From: CBDDFQ01 sp965227035
GTDB taxonomy: Bacteria; Pseudomonadota; Gammaproteobacteria; Burkholderiales; Burkholderiaceae_C
DNA length: 64,000 bases
Assembly: GCA_965227035.1 (NCBI GenBank)
Contig: OZ245724.1
Span: 1,798,001 to 1,862,000 of the forward strand
Direction: 5' to 3'
Positions 15,633-24,491 of this stretch are shown in pieces. A model generated the notes under the pieces. That model was not told the DNA's origin. It saw only the letters and a list, made by a program, of their open reading frames with translations, and did no database searches. The translations under genes were made by a program, and so were the position numbers. How positions within the stretch are numbered: position 1 is the stretch's first letter; each line of letters begins with the position of its first letter.

Positions 15633-17963
15633 TCAGCGCTTCGGTGGCCGCTTGGGCGCAAGTTGCGCCTCGGTCGATGAATCGAACATGTCGAAGTCGA
15701 GAGCGTCGAGCTCTTTCGACTCGCGTGCATCCATCGTTCCGATCGAGTTGGGACTGATCGTGCTGGGTACATCGGGCACCGGGATGTGGTCGGTCAAATC
15801 GATGTCGATCCCCAGATTGGGAGTCGATGGCGGCTTGACGATGTCAGGCAAAGCTTCGATTTCGACCGTGTTCATGTCGTTCGCGGAATTGGCGTAGTCC
15901 GCGCGGACCAGCGTTGCGGGCATGGAATGCGCCAGCAATGGAGACGGAAGCGAATCGCTCGTGGACGCAAGGAAGTCCTGCGAATCCTCGTCGGCCACGT
16001 CTTTGGCGATTGCGAACAGAAGCAAAAGCTCGCGATAGGCTTCCAGATCGAACGCCTGAGCCACGTCTTCTTCCACCGCACCGGGGCGACGGAAAATCGA
16101 CTCTTCGATGATCCGCAACACGCGATGCTTCGGCCACGATTTTGTGATTCGCGCCAAGGTGCGCGGGTAGTCCTCGAGTCCGCGACTTTGATTGCGGAAC
16201 TGCGCGAACGTCGGAACATCGGCGTTGAATATCCGCACGAACTCACCGCGAAGCGCGTTGTAAGCAGACTCGTTTTCGAGCTCGTGATAGATCGTGAACA
16301 GATCCAGATAAGCCAGCGCACTGGTATCGGGGTTCGCGTTGATATGACTTTTCAGAACGTCGATCGCCTGGTCGTATTGACCGAGCGATACGAAGAAATC
16401 TGCCTGCTGCTGGATGTCGAAGAGTTCTTCGGCATTCACCATGCGTCCGCTAACGCTCGGCGAGAAGTCGGCATGCGGCGGAATCGACATCGGTCCGTCG
16501 CGACGCGCGGCAACCGCAGCAGTCGCAAGATGAGTCGGATCGATCCGCGTCAGCTGACCGCCACTGTCTACGTCGTCGCCCAGATCGAAATCGACATCTG
16601 ATATGGAGTTGGGCGCCGCCTTACCGGTACCGCTACGAACCGAGTTGGCCTGCTGCGACGCCATTTCACTGGCCATGAATTCAGGCGGCAAAGACAACTC
16701 GGGTTGCATCGAGCTCGCTGCGACACTGGAATGGGCAGCAGCCTCGCGATCGCGAGCCGCCCACCACTGAGCCTGTTTTCCGGAAGCCGATGTCCGTTTC
16801 CAGAGAATTGCGATGGCGACAAGCGCGAGGAAGAGCAGTGCGACCAGCGCAAACACCAGCGGATTTGCAAACCTGTCGTTCTCGGCTCGCTGCAACTGGG
16901 TTTGAAGCTCGAGCATCATTGCCTGATTACGCGCCATCATTTCGCGCATTTTTTGCACGTCGCCTTCCAGCGTTTGCATCCGCTGCGCTGCTCGTGCGGC
17001 TTCGAGCGGATCGGTGTTCAGGCTCTTCCAGGTCGCGGCGGCTTCGGCGCGCTTTTGTTCGTTCGCCTCAGGAACAGTGAGCATCTGGCTCGACGATTTC
17101 AGGGTCAGATCGCTATCGGATGAGACGTCGAGCGAATCGAGCTTCAGTCGTGGCTTGGCCGCTTCGGCTGCAGGCGCGGCCGCAGCGACTGGTGTTTTCG
17201 CAGTCGGACGCACATTCGTTACCGGGGGCGTAGCGGGAGTCGGAGTTACGGACGGAGTGGCAGCCGATTGCGCGGGCCGCGTCGGTGCGACTGCCGTTGC
17301 CGGAATACGGGGAGCGACTGAGGTTGTTGCTTGCGCGGCGGAGCCGGAAGGCGGCGTCGATGCCGCTGCCTGCTGCCGACGTGTCGGAGTGCGGCGCTGT
17401 GCCGAAGGCGCAGCTGACTCGGCGCTGGGGACGGTAGGCGCGATCGAAGTGCCGGAACCTTGAGAGTTGGATGGCGCTGTCGATGCAGATGCGGATCCAG
17501 TCGCTTGACTGCGAGTTGCCGTATTCGGGGCGAGGCTGGCGTTAGGCAGGGGGGTGGCGGCAACCGGTGCGGCTTGCGCGATGGGTGCCTGGCCGGGTAA
17601 GTCGGCAAGCAACACGAATTTGCGCGAGCTGGTGCCACCGCAGTTGGAGCGAACCGTCACCGTGACGACAGGCTCCTCGATGATGCCGGTCGACCGCACA
17701 CGCAACAGAAATTCCTGCGAAGAAGCGCCGGGCTCGACTGCCAGACGAACGCGCGAGGGATCGAGAGCAACATCGCCCGAGACGACATCGGCCGCGTAGC
17801 AGGCCAACCTGGCTTCATCTTCGTTATCCACTTGAAGCGGAAATGTGACGTCCAGTGGCTGTCCGATCCAGGCAGATCCGCGAAGCCTTCCTAAAGTCAA
17901 TGCAGAGCTGGTCAGCATGACTGCCAACAGCGCTCCCCCAACTGCTAAACGAGAAAATTTCAC
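15633..17963 (-). CDS. FimV-like inner-membrane protein with TPR-like C-terminus
   Basis: 776 aa. A signal-like N-terminus (GGALLAVMLTSSAL) precedes a beta-rich periplasmic domain with GQPLDVTFPLQV, typical of the FimV N-terminus. A long Ala/Pro/Ser/Thr-rich linker (residues about 150-270), a coiled coil, one membrane helix (about 370-392, FALVALLFLALVAIAILW) and a cytoplasmic part follow. The last contains a TPR-like unit beginning FFVSLGQYDQAIDVLKSHI. No LysM domain is visible, unlike classical FimV. FimV proteins organise cell poles and type IV pilus/twitching functions. It is a probable FimV paralogue rather than the canonical one. Confidence 0.7.
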   Translation of the reverse strand: MKFSRLAVGGALLAVMLTSSALTLGRLRGSAWIGQPLDVTFPLQVDNEDEARLACYAADVVSGDVALDPSRVRLAVEPGASSQEFLLRVRSTGIIEEPVVTVTVRSNCGGTSSRKFVLLADLPGQAPIAQAAPVAATPLPNASLAPNTATRSQATGSASASTAPSNSQGSGTSIAPTVPSAESAAPSAQRRTPTRRQQAAASTPPSGSAAQATTSVAPRIPATAVAPTRPAQSAATPSVTPTPATPPVTNVRPTAKTPVAAAAPAAEAAKPRLKLDSLDVSSDSDLTLKSSSQMLTVPEANEQKRAEAAATWKSLNTDPLEAARAAQRMQTLEGDVQKMREMMARNQAMMLELQTQLQRAENDRFANPLVFALVALLFLALVAIAILWKRTSASGKQAQWWAARDREAAAHSSVAASSMQPELSLPPEFMASEMASQQANSVRSGTGKAAPNSISDVDFDLGDDVDSGGQLTRIDPTHLATAAVAARRDGPMSIPPHADFSPSVSGRMVNAEELFDIQQQADFFVSLGQYDQAIDVLKSHINANPDTSALAYLDLFTIYHELENESAYNALRGEFVRIFNADVPTFAQFRNQSRGLEDYPRTLARITKSWPKHRVLRIIEESIFRRPGAVEEDVAQAFDLEAYRELLLLFAIAKDVADEDSQDFLASTSDSLPSPLLAHSMPATLVRADYANSANDMNTVEIEALPDIVKPPSTPNLGIDIDLTDHIPVPDVPSTISPNSIGTMDARESKELDALDFDMFDSSTEAQLAPKRPPKR

Positions 17964-18027
17964 GTGCGGTCTTTAATTAGTTCGTGTTGATTTTGACACA
18001 CCCGGATGGACGTCCTGCTCAGTAATA

Positions 18028-19563
18028 ATGCCACCCATGCAAGTCACCTACCAAAAAGTCGGCGTCGTCGGAACTGGCGCAATGGGGCGCGGGATCGCGC
18101 AAATCGCAGCTCAGGCCGGAAGCACCGTCATGTTGTTCGATGCTCAACAGGCAGCGGCTATTACATCGCGGGATTCCTTGTTCCAGCAATGGGACAAATT
18201 GGCAGTCAAGGGCAAAATTTCACAAGACGAGGTCGTAAAAGCCAAAGAACGTATCGTTCTGGCGGACGATCTGGCCAGCCTGGCCTCATGCGACCTGATC
18301 GTCGAAGCGATCGTGGAGCGGCTGGACGTCAAGCGTGATCTGTTTCAGAAACTGGAAGAGATCGTGTCGCCAGAGGCGGTCCTCGCAACCAATACATCGT
18401 CTCTTTCGGTCACCTCCATCGCCGCTGCTCTTAAGCGTCCGGAGAGGTTCGCCGGTTTCCATTTTTTCAATCCGGTTCCGCTCATGAAGGTGGTGGAAAT
18501 CGTTGCGGGCTTCAAGACGTCCCGGGCGGTTTGCGAAGGTCTTTCGGCATTCGCCCGCCAGATGGGCCATTCGCCGGTCACGGCTCAGGACACCCCCGGC
18601 TTCATCGTGAACCACGCCGGGCGCGGATATGGCACAGAAGCGCTGCGCATCGTGCAAGAGAACGTGGCCGATTTCGCAACCATAGACCGCATCCTGAAAG
18701 ATCAGGTCGGCTTCAAATTGGGGCCGTTCGAACTGCTGGACCTGACCGCCCTCGACGTGTCGCATCCGGTGATGGAGTCGATCTACAACCAGTATTACCA
18801 GGAACCTCGCTATCGCCCCAGCGCGATTGCGGCGCAACGACTCTCGGCGGGAGCGCTCGGCAAAAAAACGGGTGAAGGTTTCTACCAGTACAAGGAAGGT
18901 GCCGCGCAGGTTCCGGCGGAACCGCCCGTCCCGACGGTTGCGGAAATGCCGCCAGTCTGGGTGTCTACGAACGCGGCTCGCCGTGCCGAACTGCTTCAAT
19001 TGCTGAAAGTGCTTGGCGCCAGGATCGAGACCGGTGCTTCCCCCTCCTCCAACGCGCTCACCATCGTCGCACCACTCGGATTCGACGTCACGACGGTTGC
19101 CGTCGTCGAGCGACTCGATCCGGCCAGAACGGTCGGAATCGACATGCTTATAGAAGACTCGGCCACGAAACGCCGCGTCATTGCCACCAACCCGGCCACA
19201 CGCGCCGACATGCGAGACGCAGCGCACGCTCTTTTCGCGTCCGACGGTAAGGCCGTTAGCGTGATTCGCGACAGCGGCGGATTCGTGACCCAGCGTGTGG
19301 TGGCGACCATCGTGAACATCGCAGCCGACATGTGCCAGCAAAACGTCTGTTCCCCGGCCGATCTGGAAACTGCCGTCACGCTGGGACTTGGTTATCCGAT
19401 GGGGCCGCTCGCGATGGGCAATCGATACGGCCCGACGAACATTCTGGAAGTCCTGTTCAACATGCAGACCGTCTACGGAGACCCGCGGTATCGCCCGAGC
19501 CCGTGGTTGCGACGTCGCGGTGCGATCGGCCTGAGCCTTATGCACGAAGAGGACGTCGCATGA
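18028..19563 (+). CDS. paaH: 3-hydroxyacyl-CoA dehydrogenase, PaaH type
   Basis: 511 aa, matching the long PaaH class with two C-terminal dehydrogenase domains. The NAD-binding VGVVGTGAMGRGIAQIAA is at the N-terminus, catalytic His in FHFFNPVPLMKVVE, and GFIVNHAGRGYGTEAL begins the substrate domain. It oxidises 3-hydroxyacyl-CoA, in phenylacetate degradation 3-hydroxyadipyl-CoA. It overlaps the enoyl-CoA hydratase gene by ATGA. The ring-epoxidation genes are not in this window, so the link to phenylacetate is by family. Confidence 0.88.
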   Translation: MPPMQVTYQKVGVVGTGAMGRGIAQIAAQAGSTVMLFDAQQAAAITSRDSLFQQWDKLAVKGKISQDEVVKAKERIVLADDLASLASCDLIVEAIVERLDVKRDLFQKLEEIVSPEAVLATNTSSLSVTSIAAALKRPERFAGFHFFNPVPLMKVVEIVAGFKTSRAVCEGLSAFARQMGHSPVTAQDTPGFIVNHAGRGYGTEALRIVQENVADFATIDRILKDQVGFKLGPFELLDLTALDVSHPVMESIYNQYYQEPRYRPSAIAAQRLSAGALGKKTGEGFYQYKEGAAQVPAEPPVPTVAEMPPVWVSTNAARRAELLQLLKVLGARIETGASPSSNALTIVAPLGFDVTTVAVVERLDPARTVGIDMLIEDSATKRRVIATNPATRADMRDAAHALFASDGKAVSVIRDSGGFVTQRVVATIVNIAADMCQQNVCSPADLETAVTLGLGYPMGPLAMGNRYGPTNILEVLFNMQTVYGDPRYRPSPWLRRRGAIGLSLMHEEDVA

Positions 19564-20339
19564 CCGCAGAACTGAAAAGCACGACGCATGGCAAGACCAT
19601 GATCCTTTCGATCAGCAACCCTGAGCAGCGCAATGCGCTGGGTCCGGACTTGTACGCCGCGGGTGTCGAAGCGTTGAGCGTCGCCGAGAGCAATGACGAA
19701 ATCCGCTCGGTTGTCATTACCGGCGAAGGCGCGACCTTCAGTGCCGGCGGCAGCTTGCAACGTCTTCGAGACAACCGGCAACAGCCGCCTGAAGTGCAGG
19801 CCCGCAGCATCGAAGGACTTCACAACCTGATCGAGTCGATTCGCACTTATCCGAAGCCGATCGTCGCTGCGGTCGAAGGATCGGCTGCCGGCGCAGGATT
19901 TTCTTTGGCACTTGCCTGCGACATGATCGTGGCCGCACGCGATGCATTCTTCATCATGGCGTACGCCAACATCGCGCTGTCGCCAGACGGCGGAGCGAGC
20001 TGGAGCCTTGTGCGTTCGATGCCACGTCAACTGGCCAATGAGCTGCTGATGTGCGGCTCCAGAATCACATCGACGCGCTTGCACGAGCTTGGAGTGATAA
20101 ATCGATTGAGCGATACCGGTAACGCGTTGAGCGACGCGCTGGAACTCGCAGCCACTCTCAACTCGCGGGCACCGAACGCGACCTCCAGCATCAAGGAATT
20201 AGTCAACGACGCAGAAGGCAGTTCGCTCAATGAGCAGCTCGCTCGGGAGCGCGATCAGTTCGTGACGAACCTGCATCACGCCAATGCCGGGATTGGCATC
20301 GAAGCATTTTTAACGAAGACAAAACCAGTCTACGAATAA
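19560..20339 (+). CDS. Enoyl-CoA hydratase/isomerase family protein
   Basis: 259 aa. ATG 19560 overlaps the paaH stop. Crotonase-fold marks are NPEQRNALG, the oxyanion-hole loop TFSAGGSLQRL and AAVEGSAAGAGFSLALACD. The usual catalytic Glu after GAG is replaced (GAGFS), while Asp in SPDGGAS is present, as in isomerase-type members. It probably works with PaaH in beta-oxidation of aromatic or dicarboxylic acyl-CoA. It may be the alternative oxepin-CoA hydrolase type, not resolvable here. Confidence 0.85.
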   Translation: MTAELKSTTHGKTMILSISNPEQRNALGPDLYAAGVEALSVAESNDEIRSVVITGEGATFSAGGSLQRLRDNRQQPPEVQARSIEGLHNLIESIRTYPKPIVAAVEGSAAGAGFSLALACDMIVAARDAFFIMAYANIALSPDGGASWSLVRSMPRQLANELLMCGSRITSTRLHELGVINRLSDTGNALSDALELAATLNSRAPNATSSIKELVNDAEGSSLNEQLARERDQFVTNLHHANAGIGIEAFLTKTKPVYE

Positions 20340-20361
20340 GACCTGCGTTCAATCGCTGAAG

Positions 20362-21090
20362 TCAGATATTGCTGTCGCGAAACTCGCCGGTGCGATTGAA
20401 TGCGCCGGGCGTCTTGAGCGTTTGCACGGCGCGAATGGACGCGAGTTTGAAGATGTCGAGTGCGTGCTGCATGGTCGGCAAATCGGCCGGGTTGTGTTCC
20501 ATCCGCAGGTAGGACCGCCCATGAGCCAGCATCAGGATGAAAGGCACCTCGGCTGACGGCCCCGGATCCGGCCAGTGCATCAGGGCTTGCGCAAGCTCAG
20601 CGTCGAGCCATACCAATGCGTTTTCCTTTTGATCGGCTATGACCGAATATCGCTCCCAGAACGAGCGCGGAACGCTTTCCCAGCCCACCTCCTGGTACAT
20701 AGACAGCCATCGCATTTCTTCGGGGAGTTCTGCGCCGACCGTCGTTTGAAGGCTGTCGGTGTAAAGCGAATAAGCCTGCGAGTCGAGCGACACCTTGAGC
20801 GGACGATTCATGATCAGAACCGACACATCCTGGCTGATCGAGATGTCGCCGCGGATTCGAATCTCTTCGCCGTGAATGAATTCACGTGTCGGCTGGCCGC
20901 ATTCGAGTCTGAAGCTGCGGTCGTCGACCTCGCCCTCGATCATGTAGCTCCGGCCGTTCGCGGCCGCCGTGAACTTCATCCCGCTCTGCTTGGCCCATTC
21001 CGCAGCCATCTTCTGGCCGAGGCCTTGCGGCGCGGCCGCAGCCTCAGGCTTGTCGGTGTCCGAAAAGAGTTGTCGCAGACGAGAGAACAT
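20362..21090 (-). CDS. Conserved hypothetical protein (242 aa)
   Basis: I do not recognise a named domain. The protein has no signal peptide or membrane segment. It begins MFSRLRQLFSDTD with an Ala-rich linker, then an apparently globular alpha/beta region with HGEEIRIRGDISIS, RSFWERYSVIAD and FILMLAHGRSYLRM. Codon use and length suggest a genuine gene. It converges with the enoyl-CoA hydratase gene at a 22-bp gap. Confidence 0.7.
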   Translation of the reverse strand: MFSRLRQLFSDTDKPEAAAAPQGLGQKMAAEWAKQSGMKFTAAANGRSYMIEGEVDDRSFRLECGQPTREFIHGEEIRIRGDISISQDVSVLIMNRPLKVSLDSQAYSLYTDSLQTTVGAELPEEMRWLSMYQEVGWESVPRSFWERYSVIADQKENALVWLDAELAQALMHWPDPGPSAEVPFILMLAHGRSYLRMEHNPADLPTMQHALDIFKLASIRAVQTLKTPGAFNRTGEFRDSNI

Positions 21091-21150
21091 GTCCTGGAGT
21101 TTTAACCTAAAGTGAGATTATTCAGTCAATCTTAAGAAAAGGGGCAAGTC

Positions 21151-21216
21151 GTGATCGAAGTTTTCTCGTGGGCCAAAGGTGCTTGCGGCGCACCGGCCAG
21201 CTGTGCGAGATGCTAA
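21151..21216 (+). CDS. Possible 21-aa cysteine-rich peptide
   Basis: GTG 21151 follows AAGGGG by about 7 nt and opens a 21-codon frame ending ACGAPASCARC-TAA, with three Cys in the last ten residues. It lies alone in a 220-bp gap, with no plus-strand gene just downstream to make it a leader peptide. A chance frame is quite possible. The spaced Cys at the C-terminus and the ribosome site justify listing it. Confidence 0.25.
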   Translation: MIEVFSWAKGACGAPASCARC

Positions 21217-21310
21217 ATCGAACGAGTTTCTGTTTGGTAAAACGCAGTATCAGAAGCGTTGAAGCTCCGCGTCATCGTCGGGGAATAAATAGTCCGCAAT
21301 AGTCGGTCGT

Positions 21311-21604
21311 TCAGATCAATTTGTTCGTAGAAACAAAAAAGTAGGTGAATGCCACCAATACGGCGATCAACAGAAAAATGTACAGACCCCAAAGCATTTT
21401 GGAGCGTTGTTCGGCGCGCTTGCGCTCTAGCCTCTTGGGCTCATCCTCGAGCCACTCTTCGGCCAGCAGCGTGCTCGGTAGGTCGAGAAGCCCCGAGTCG
21501 AGCTCTTCTTCCAGCTTCTGCTTGCCGTACTTTTCAGCGAATTCACGCACCTGCCTGCGTTCACGAAACTTGATCTTGGCTGAGCTGGTTCGAGTTGCTT
21601 CCAT
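21311..21604 (-). CDS. Small single-pass membrane protein (97 aa)
   Basis: ATG 21604 is preferred, with AAAGGA 9 nt upstream. The first 65 residues are highly charged and helical (KFRERRQVREFAEKYGKQKL...). One membrane helix follows (about residues 72-92, LYIFLLIAVLVAFTYFFV), giving a tail-anchored-like layout. No family is recognised. It lies upstream of nothing on its strand except the 242-aa gene 220 bp away. Confidence 0.7.
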   Translation of the reverse strand: MEATRTSSAKIKFRERRQVREFAEKYGKQKLEEELDSGLLDLPSTLLAEEWLEDEPKRLERKRAEQRSKMLWGLYIFLLIAVLVAFTYFFVSTNKLI

Positions 21605-21761
21605 AAGGTTTGTCCTTTGGAAGCATTGTGTCCTGCATGTGACGAACAGCAAACAGTGATTCGCCCCCATAGACGGTAGGAAAACGATTACAGACCGCGA
21701 TTTTCACGTTTTCGCTGGTTTGTGGCCCGAAAGCTTGTGAGACGCACTTCAAGTCTGCAGC

Positions 21762-21838
21762 TGGTCTGCCCGGAGGGGATCGAACCCCCGACCCACAGCT
21801 TAGAAGGCTGTTGCTCTATCCAACTGAGCTACGGGCAG
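21762..21838 (-). tRNA. tRNA-Arg (anticodon TCT), CCA encoded
   Basis: A full cloverleaf can be drawn on the minus strand: acceptor CTGCCCG/CGGGCAG, D-arm GCTCAGTTGGATAGAGC, anticodon stem ACAGC/GCTGT around loop CTTCTAA (anticodon TCT), T-arm GGGGG-TTCGATC-CCCTC with one G-T pair, discriminator A, then genomic CCA. It decodes AGA. No integrase or att-like duplication is seen beside it. Confidence 0.95.
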
Positions 21839-21862
21839 TCGAAGCCGAATGGCTTGCTTGTC

Positions 21863-22003
21863 TTATTTATTCTTGAGTTTGCCTTTTGGCAGAACGGAGG
21901 TGACCGGTGGCACCGGACGATCCGAAGTGGATTCCTTGAGAGGAGAAGTGTCCTTCTTGGGCTTCTTCGCCATCTTGTTGCTCTTTTGGTCGCCTTTGGC
22001 CAT
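21863..22003 (-). CDS. Small lysine-rich conserved protein (46 aa)
   Basis: ATG 22003 has AGGAG 8 nt upstream. Sequence begins MAKGDQKSNKMAKKPKKDTS and ends VLPKGKLKNK; very basic, disordered in the middle. Similar MAKG..SN...KKPKK proteins are widespread in Betaproteobacteria without known function. Confidence 0.75.
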   Translation of the reverse strand: MAKGDQKSNKMAKKPKKDTSPLKESTSDRPVPPVTSVLPKGKLKNK

Positions 22004-22193
22004 TTCCGTTTCTCCTGAAAGCGTTGCACGGACTAAAAATCCGGAGGTGTGAATGTTAAGTGATCTGCGCCCGTGTTCTGGCCGCAACGCCACATTAAAG
22101 CGATCTAGTTAATTAGTTGAAACAGGCTGGACGCCACCGCGAGCTTTCAGTTTTGAAACTGTAAGATATTGCAATCAATACGGAGAAGATCAC

Positions 22194-23357
22194 ATGAGCA
22201 GTACGAGCAACGGTGTTTCGAGAAGGTCCTTGATGACGGCGACTGCGCTTGCGTCGCTGGCCGCAGTAACGGGTTGCGGTGGGGGCGGAAGTTCTGCGGC
22301 TGCTCCGGTGCCGGGATCTCCACCACCTCCCCCCCCGCCGCCTGCACCAGTTACTTCGAAGTATTTGTATTCGGCGACTGGTACGAACAACACCATAGGC
22401 GCTTACGCGATTTCGCAATCCGACGGAAGTTTGTCTGGCCTTTTGTCTCCTGTGGGCGCTACGCCAACCGACCCGATGTGGATCGCTTCGCATCCGAATG
22501 GCAGGTGGATCTATGTCACGACCGATGACGGTTCGATCACTCAATACACCGTTGGCACGTCTGGACAGTTGACCATCGGTGCGGCCATGCCGATAACGAC
22601 GACCAGCGGCGCAAGCTTCTTCAGCCCGATTGAATTCCACCCCGATGGGAATTTGATGTACGTCGGAAACGTTGGTCCCGGCAGTATTTCTACCTTTGCC
22701 ATCGATTCCACAACAGGAGCTTTGTCGGTTGTTTTTTCCGGCACAGGGACTGGGCTGCAAAACTCCCAGTTTTTCCTAAAGGTTCACCCAAGCAAGCGTT
22801 TCATTTATGTGAGCTACGTCAATGGAGACATAGCTGCGTATCCGTTGTCTACAACGAACGGTGCAGTCGACACGACAGTCGCTCCGGCTTCGACCTTTGT
22901 GTTGGGTACCAGCCAGTTGGTGTTCAATGCCGCAGGCACTTATGGGTACACGACAAGTTCGACTGGGCCATCCGTGGCAAGTTTCCAGTGGAACTCAGGG
23001 ACGGGTCAGTTAACGAGCAGTTCCGTGGGAGGGACGTATGGCGCCTTCGGCCCATCAAACCGACTGCTGATGCATCCGAGCGGCAACTTTCTCATAGGAA
23101 ATTCCACCGGATCAGCCGATGTCATAGTTTTTCCGGTCACCTCGGGCGGCGTTGTTTCGGCTGGTGTGAACACAACAGCCAGTGGAAACACCACGTCGAT
23201 CGCACTGAACAAAGACGGAACGATTTTGTACGCGGGCACAGCAGCGTCCGGCAACCGGGTCAACGTGTTTAGTGTTACCACCGCTGGTGTATTGACCTTG
23301 ATTTCGTCCGGCACTACCGGCGCAAATCCCGTCTCACTGGCAGTCGCCAACCTTTAA
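22194..23357 (+). CDS. Exported beta-propeller lipoprotein, lactonase-like
   Basis: 387 aa, ATG 22194 with GGAG 8 nt upstream. The Tat-like SRRSLM signal and the lipobox AVTGC give a lipidated N-terminus. A Ser/Ala/Pro linker follows, encoded partly by a C8 run. The rest is repeated blades of the YncE/6-phosphogluconolactonase type: HPNGRWIYVT, HPDGNLMYVG, HPSKRFIYVS, HPSGNFLIGN and LNKDGTILYAG. Catalysis is uncertain; many exported members act as binding or scaffold proteins. Confidence 0.82.
   Translation: MSSTSNGVSRRSLMTATALASLAAVTGCGGGGSSAAAPVPGSPPPPPPPPAPVTSKYLYSATGTNNTIGAYAISQSDGSLSGLLSPVGATPTDPMWIASHPNGRWIYVTTDDGSITQYTVGTSGQLTIGAAMPITTTSGASFFSPIEFHPDGNLMYVGNVGPGSISTFAIDSTTGALSVVFSGTGTGLQNSQFFLKVHPSKRFIYVSYVNGDIAAYPLSTTNGAVDTTVAPASTFVLGTSQLVFNAAGTYGYTTSSTGPSVASFQWNSGTGQLTSSSVGGTYGAFGPSNRLLMHPSGNFLIGNSTGSADVIVFPVTSGGVVSAGVNTTASGNTTSIALNKDGTILYAGTAASGNRVNVFSVTTAGVLTLISSGTTGANPVSLAVANL
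22329..22336 (+). repeat. C8 homopolymer in lipoprotein linker
   Basis: Eight C in the codons for the Pro-rich linker just after the lipobox of the beta-propeller protein. Slippage here would cut the protein near its N-terminus. Confidence 0.85.
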
Positions 23358-23364
23358 GGTCACT

Positions 23365-24369
23365 TCACCGCACCCCGCCCGCAATCCCATCCCCCGTCGA
23401 CAACGCATCCGACACTCGCACCGGCACGCGGCGTACGCCGTCGCTGCCGGGTAGCGCGTCGATGCTTAGCGTGAGGCTGCGCATCATGACGTTGCCGAAG
23501 ATCGAGGCGAAGGCTGCGTCGGCCGCGTCGCGACCTGTTGCTAGGCGAATAAAGCCCATGGGAATGGCGGTGCCCGACGGGTCGAACATCCACCAGCGAT
23601 GGCCGACATAGACCTCGACGTATGCATGGAAGTCCTGCGGACCCAGCGCGGGATCTGCACCGTAGTCGACGCCGGTCGCGAATCGCGCGGGAATGTTCAC
23701 CGCCCGACACAGAGCGATCATCAGATGCGCGAAGTCGCGGCAGACGCCCTGCTTTTGCATGAGCGTCTCGTACGCTGAAGTCGTTCCGCTGGAGCTATTC
23801 GACAGAAAAGTGACCTGCCCTTGCACCCAATCGCAGATAGCCTGGGCGCGCGTGTAGCCTTGCCAGAGATTGCCGAACTGCTGGACTGCGAATCCGTGCA
23901 GGCGATCCGACTCGCAGTAGCGGCTGGGGTAAAGGTAAGGCAACACGTGACCCGGCAACTCCGAAATCCAGATCTCTGCGAGGCTGTCCGGGGCTGCGCG
24001 ATGGTGCGCGATATCGAGCAAGGCGTCGTAGTGAACCCTAAGCGTTCCGGGAGCAGCACGAAGGCGCAAATAACGCGTGTGGGTTGCGGGATCGACGTAG
24101 GCATGCATCAGCAACTGCTGGCTCAGTTCGAGTCGCTCTTCGAGCACGTGCTGATGGCGCGTTTGCGCGGCCTGCAGGTTGAAGATGAAATCTGAGTTGG
24201 AACTGGCGACGTCGTATTCGATATCGACTGCATACTTCAACCTGACCGGGGCTTGATCCTGATGAAGAATGGGCGGCGCGTTGTCCACATGGGATTTGCC
24301 GATGTTGAGAGCGCTCGAAAAGCCCATGGAATCGGGCGGGACGATGATCGAAGAGACTGGTGGCTGCAT
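23365..24369 (-). CDS. Transglutaminase-like cysteine protease-fold protein
   Basis: 334 aa from ATG 24369; a GTG at 24384 adds five residues. An N-terminal beta-rich domain (LKYAVDIEYDVASSNSDFIFN) is followed by a transglutaminase core with nucleophile Cys in KQGVCRDFAHL, His in DFHAYVEVYVG and Asp in WMFDPSGTA. No signal peptide is seen. Bacterial members of this class are often amidases, or proteases linked to peptide-tagging systems; no such partner adjoins. It converges with the lipoprotein gene at 7 bp. Confidence 0.82.
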   Translation of the reverse strand: MQPPVSSIIVPPDSMGFSSALNIGKSHVDNAPPILHQDQAPVRLKYAVDIEYDVASSNSDFIFNLQAAQTRHQHVLEERLELSQQLLMHAYVDPATHTRYLRLRAAPGTLRVHYDALLDIAHHRAAPDSLAEIWISELPGHVLPYLYPSRYCESDRLHGFAVQQFGNLWQGYTRAQAICDWVQGQVTFLSNSSSGTTSAYETLMQKQGVCRDFAHLMIALCRAVNIPARFATGVDYGADPALGPQDFHAYVEVYVGHRWWMFDPSGTAIPMGFIRLATGRDAADAAFASIFGNVMMRSLTLSIDALPGSDGVRRVPVRVSDALSTGDGIAGGVR

Positions 24370-24491
24370 GGATGATGCTAGCACGCAGGCCTGCCAGATT
24401 TAGCTCTAATAGTTACAGAGAATCCGCAGAGCGCATGCCAATCGACCAAAGGAAATTCCATGAAAAACGTCGCACTGATTTGGAGCATTAG

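Noticed and set aside
18286..19545. 419-codon minus-strand frame opposite paaH
   Set aside because: Antisense to a clear dehydrogenase gene; composition is that of a complementary reading.
21762..21838. Possible integration site at tRNA-Arg
   Set aside because: No integrase gene, no partial duplicate of the tRNA 3' end and no mobility genes nearby.
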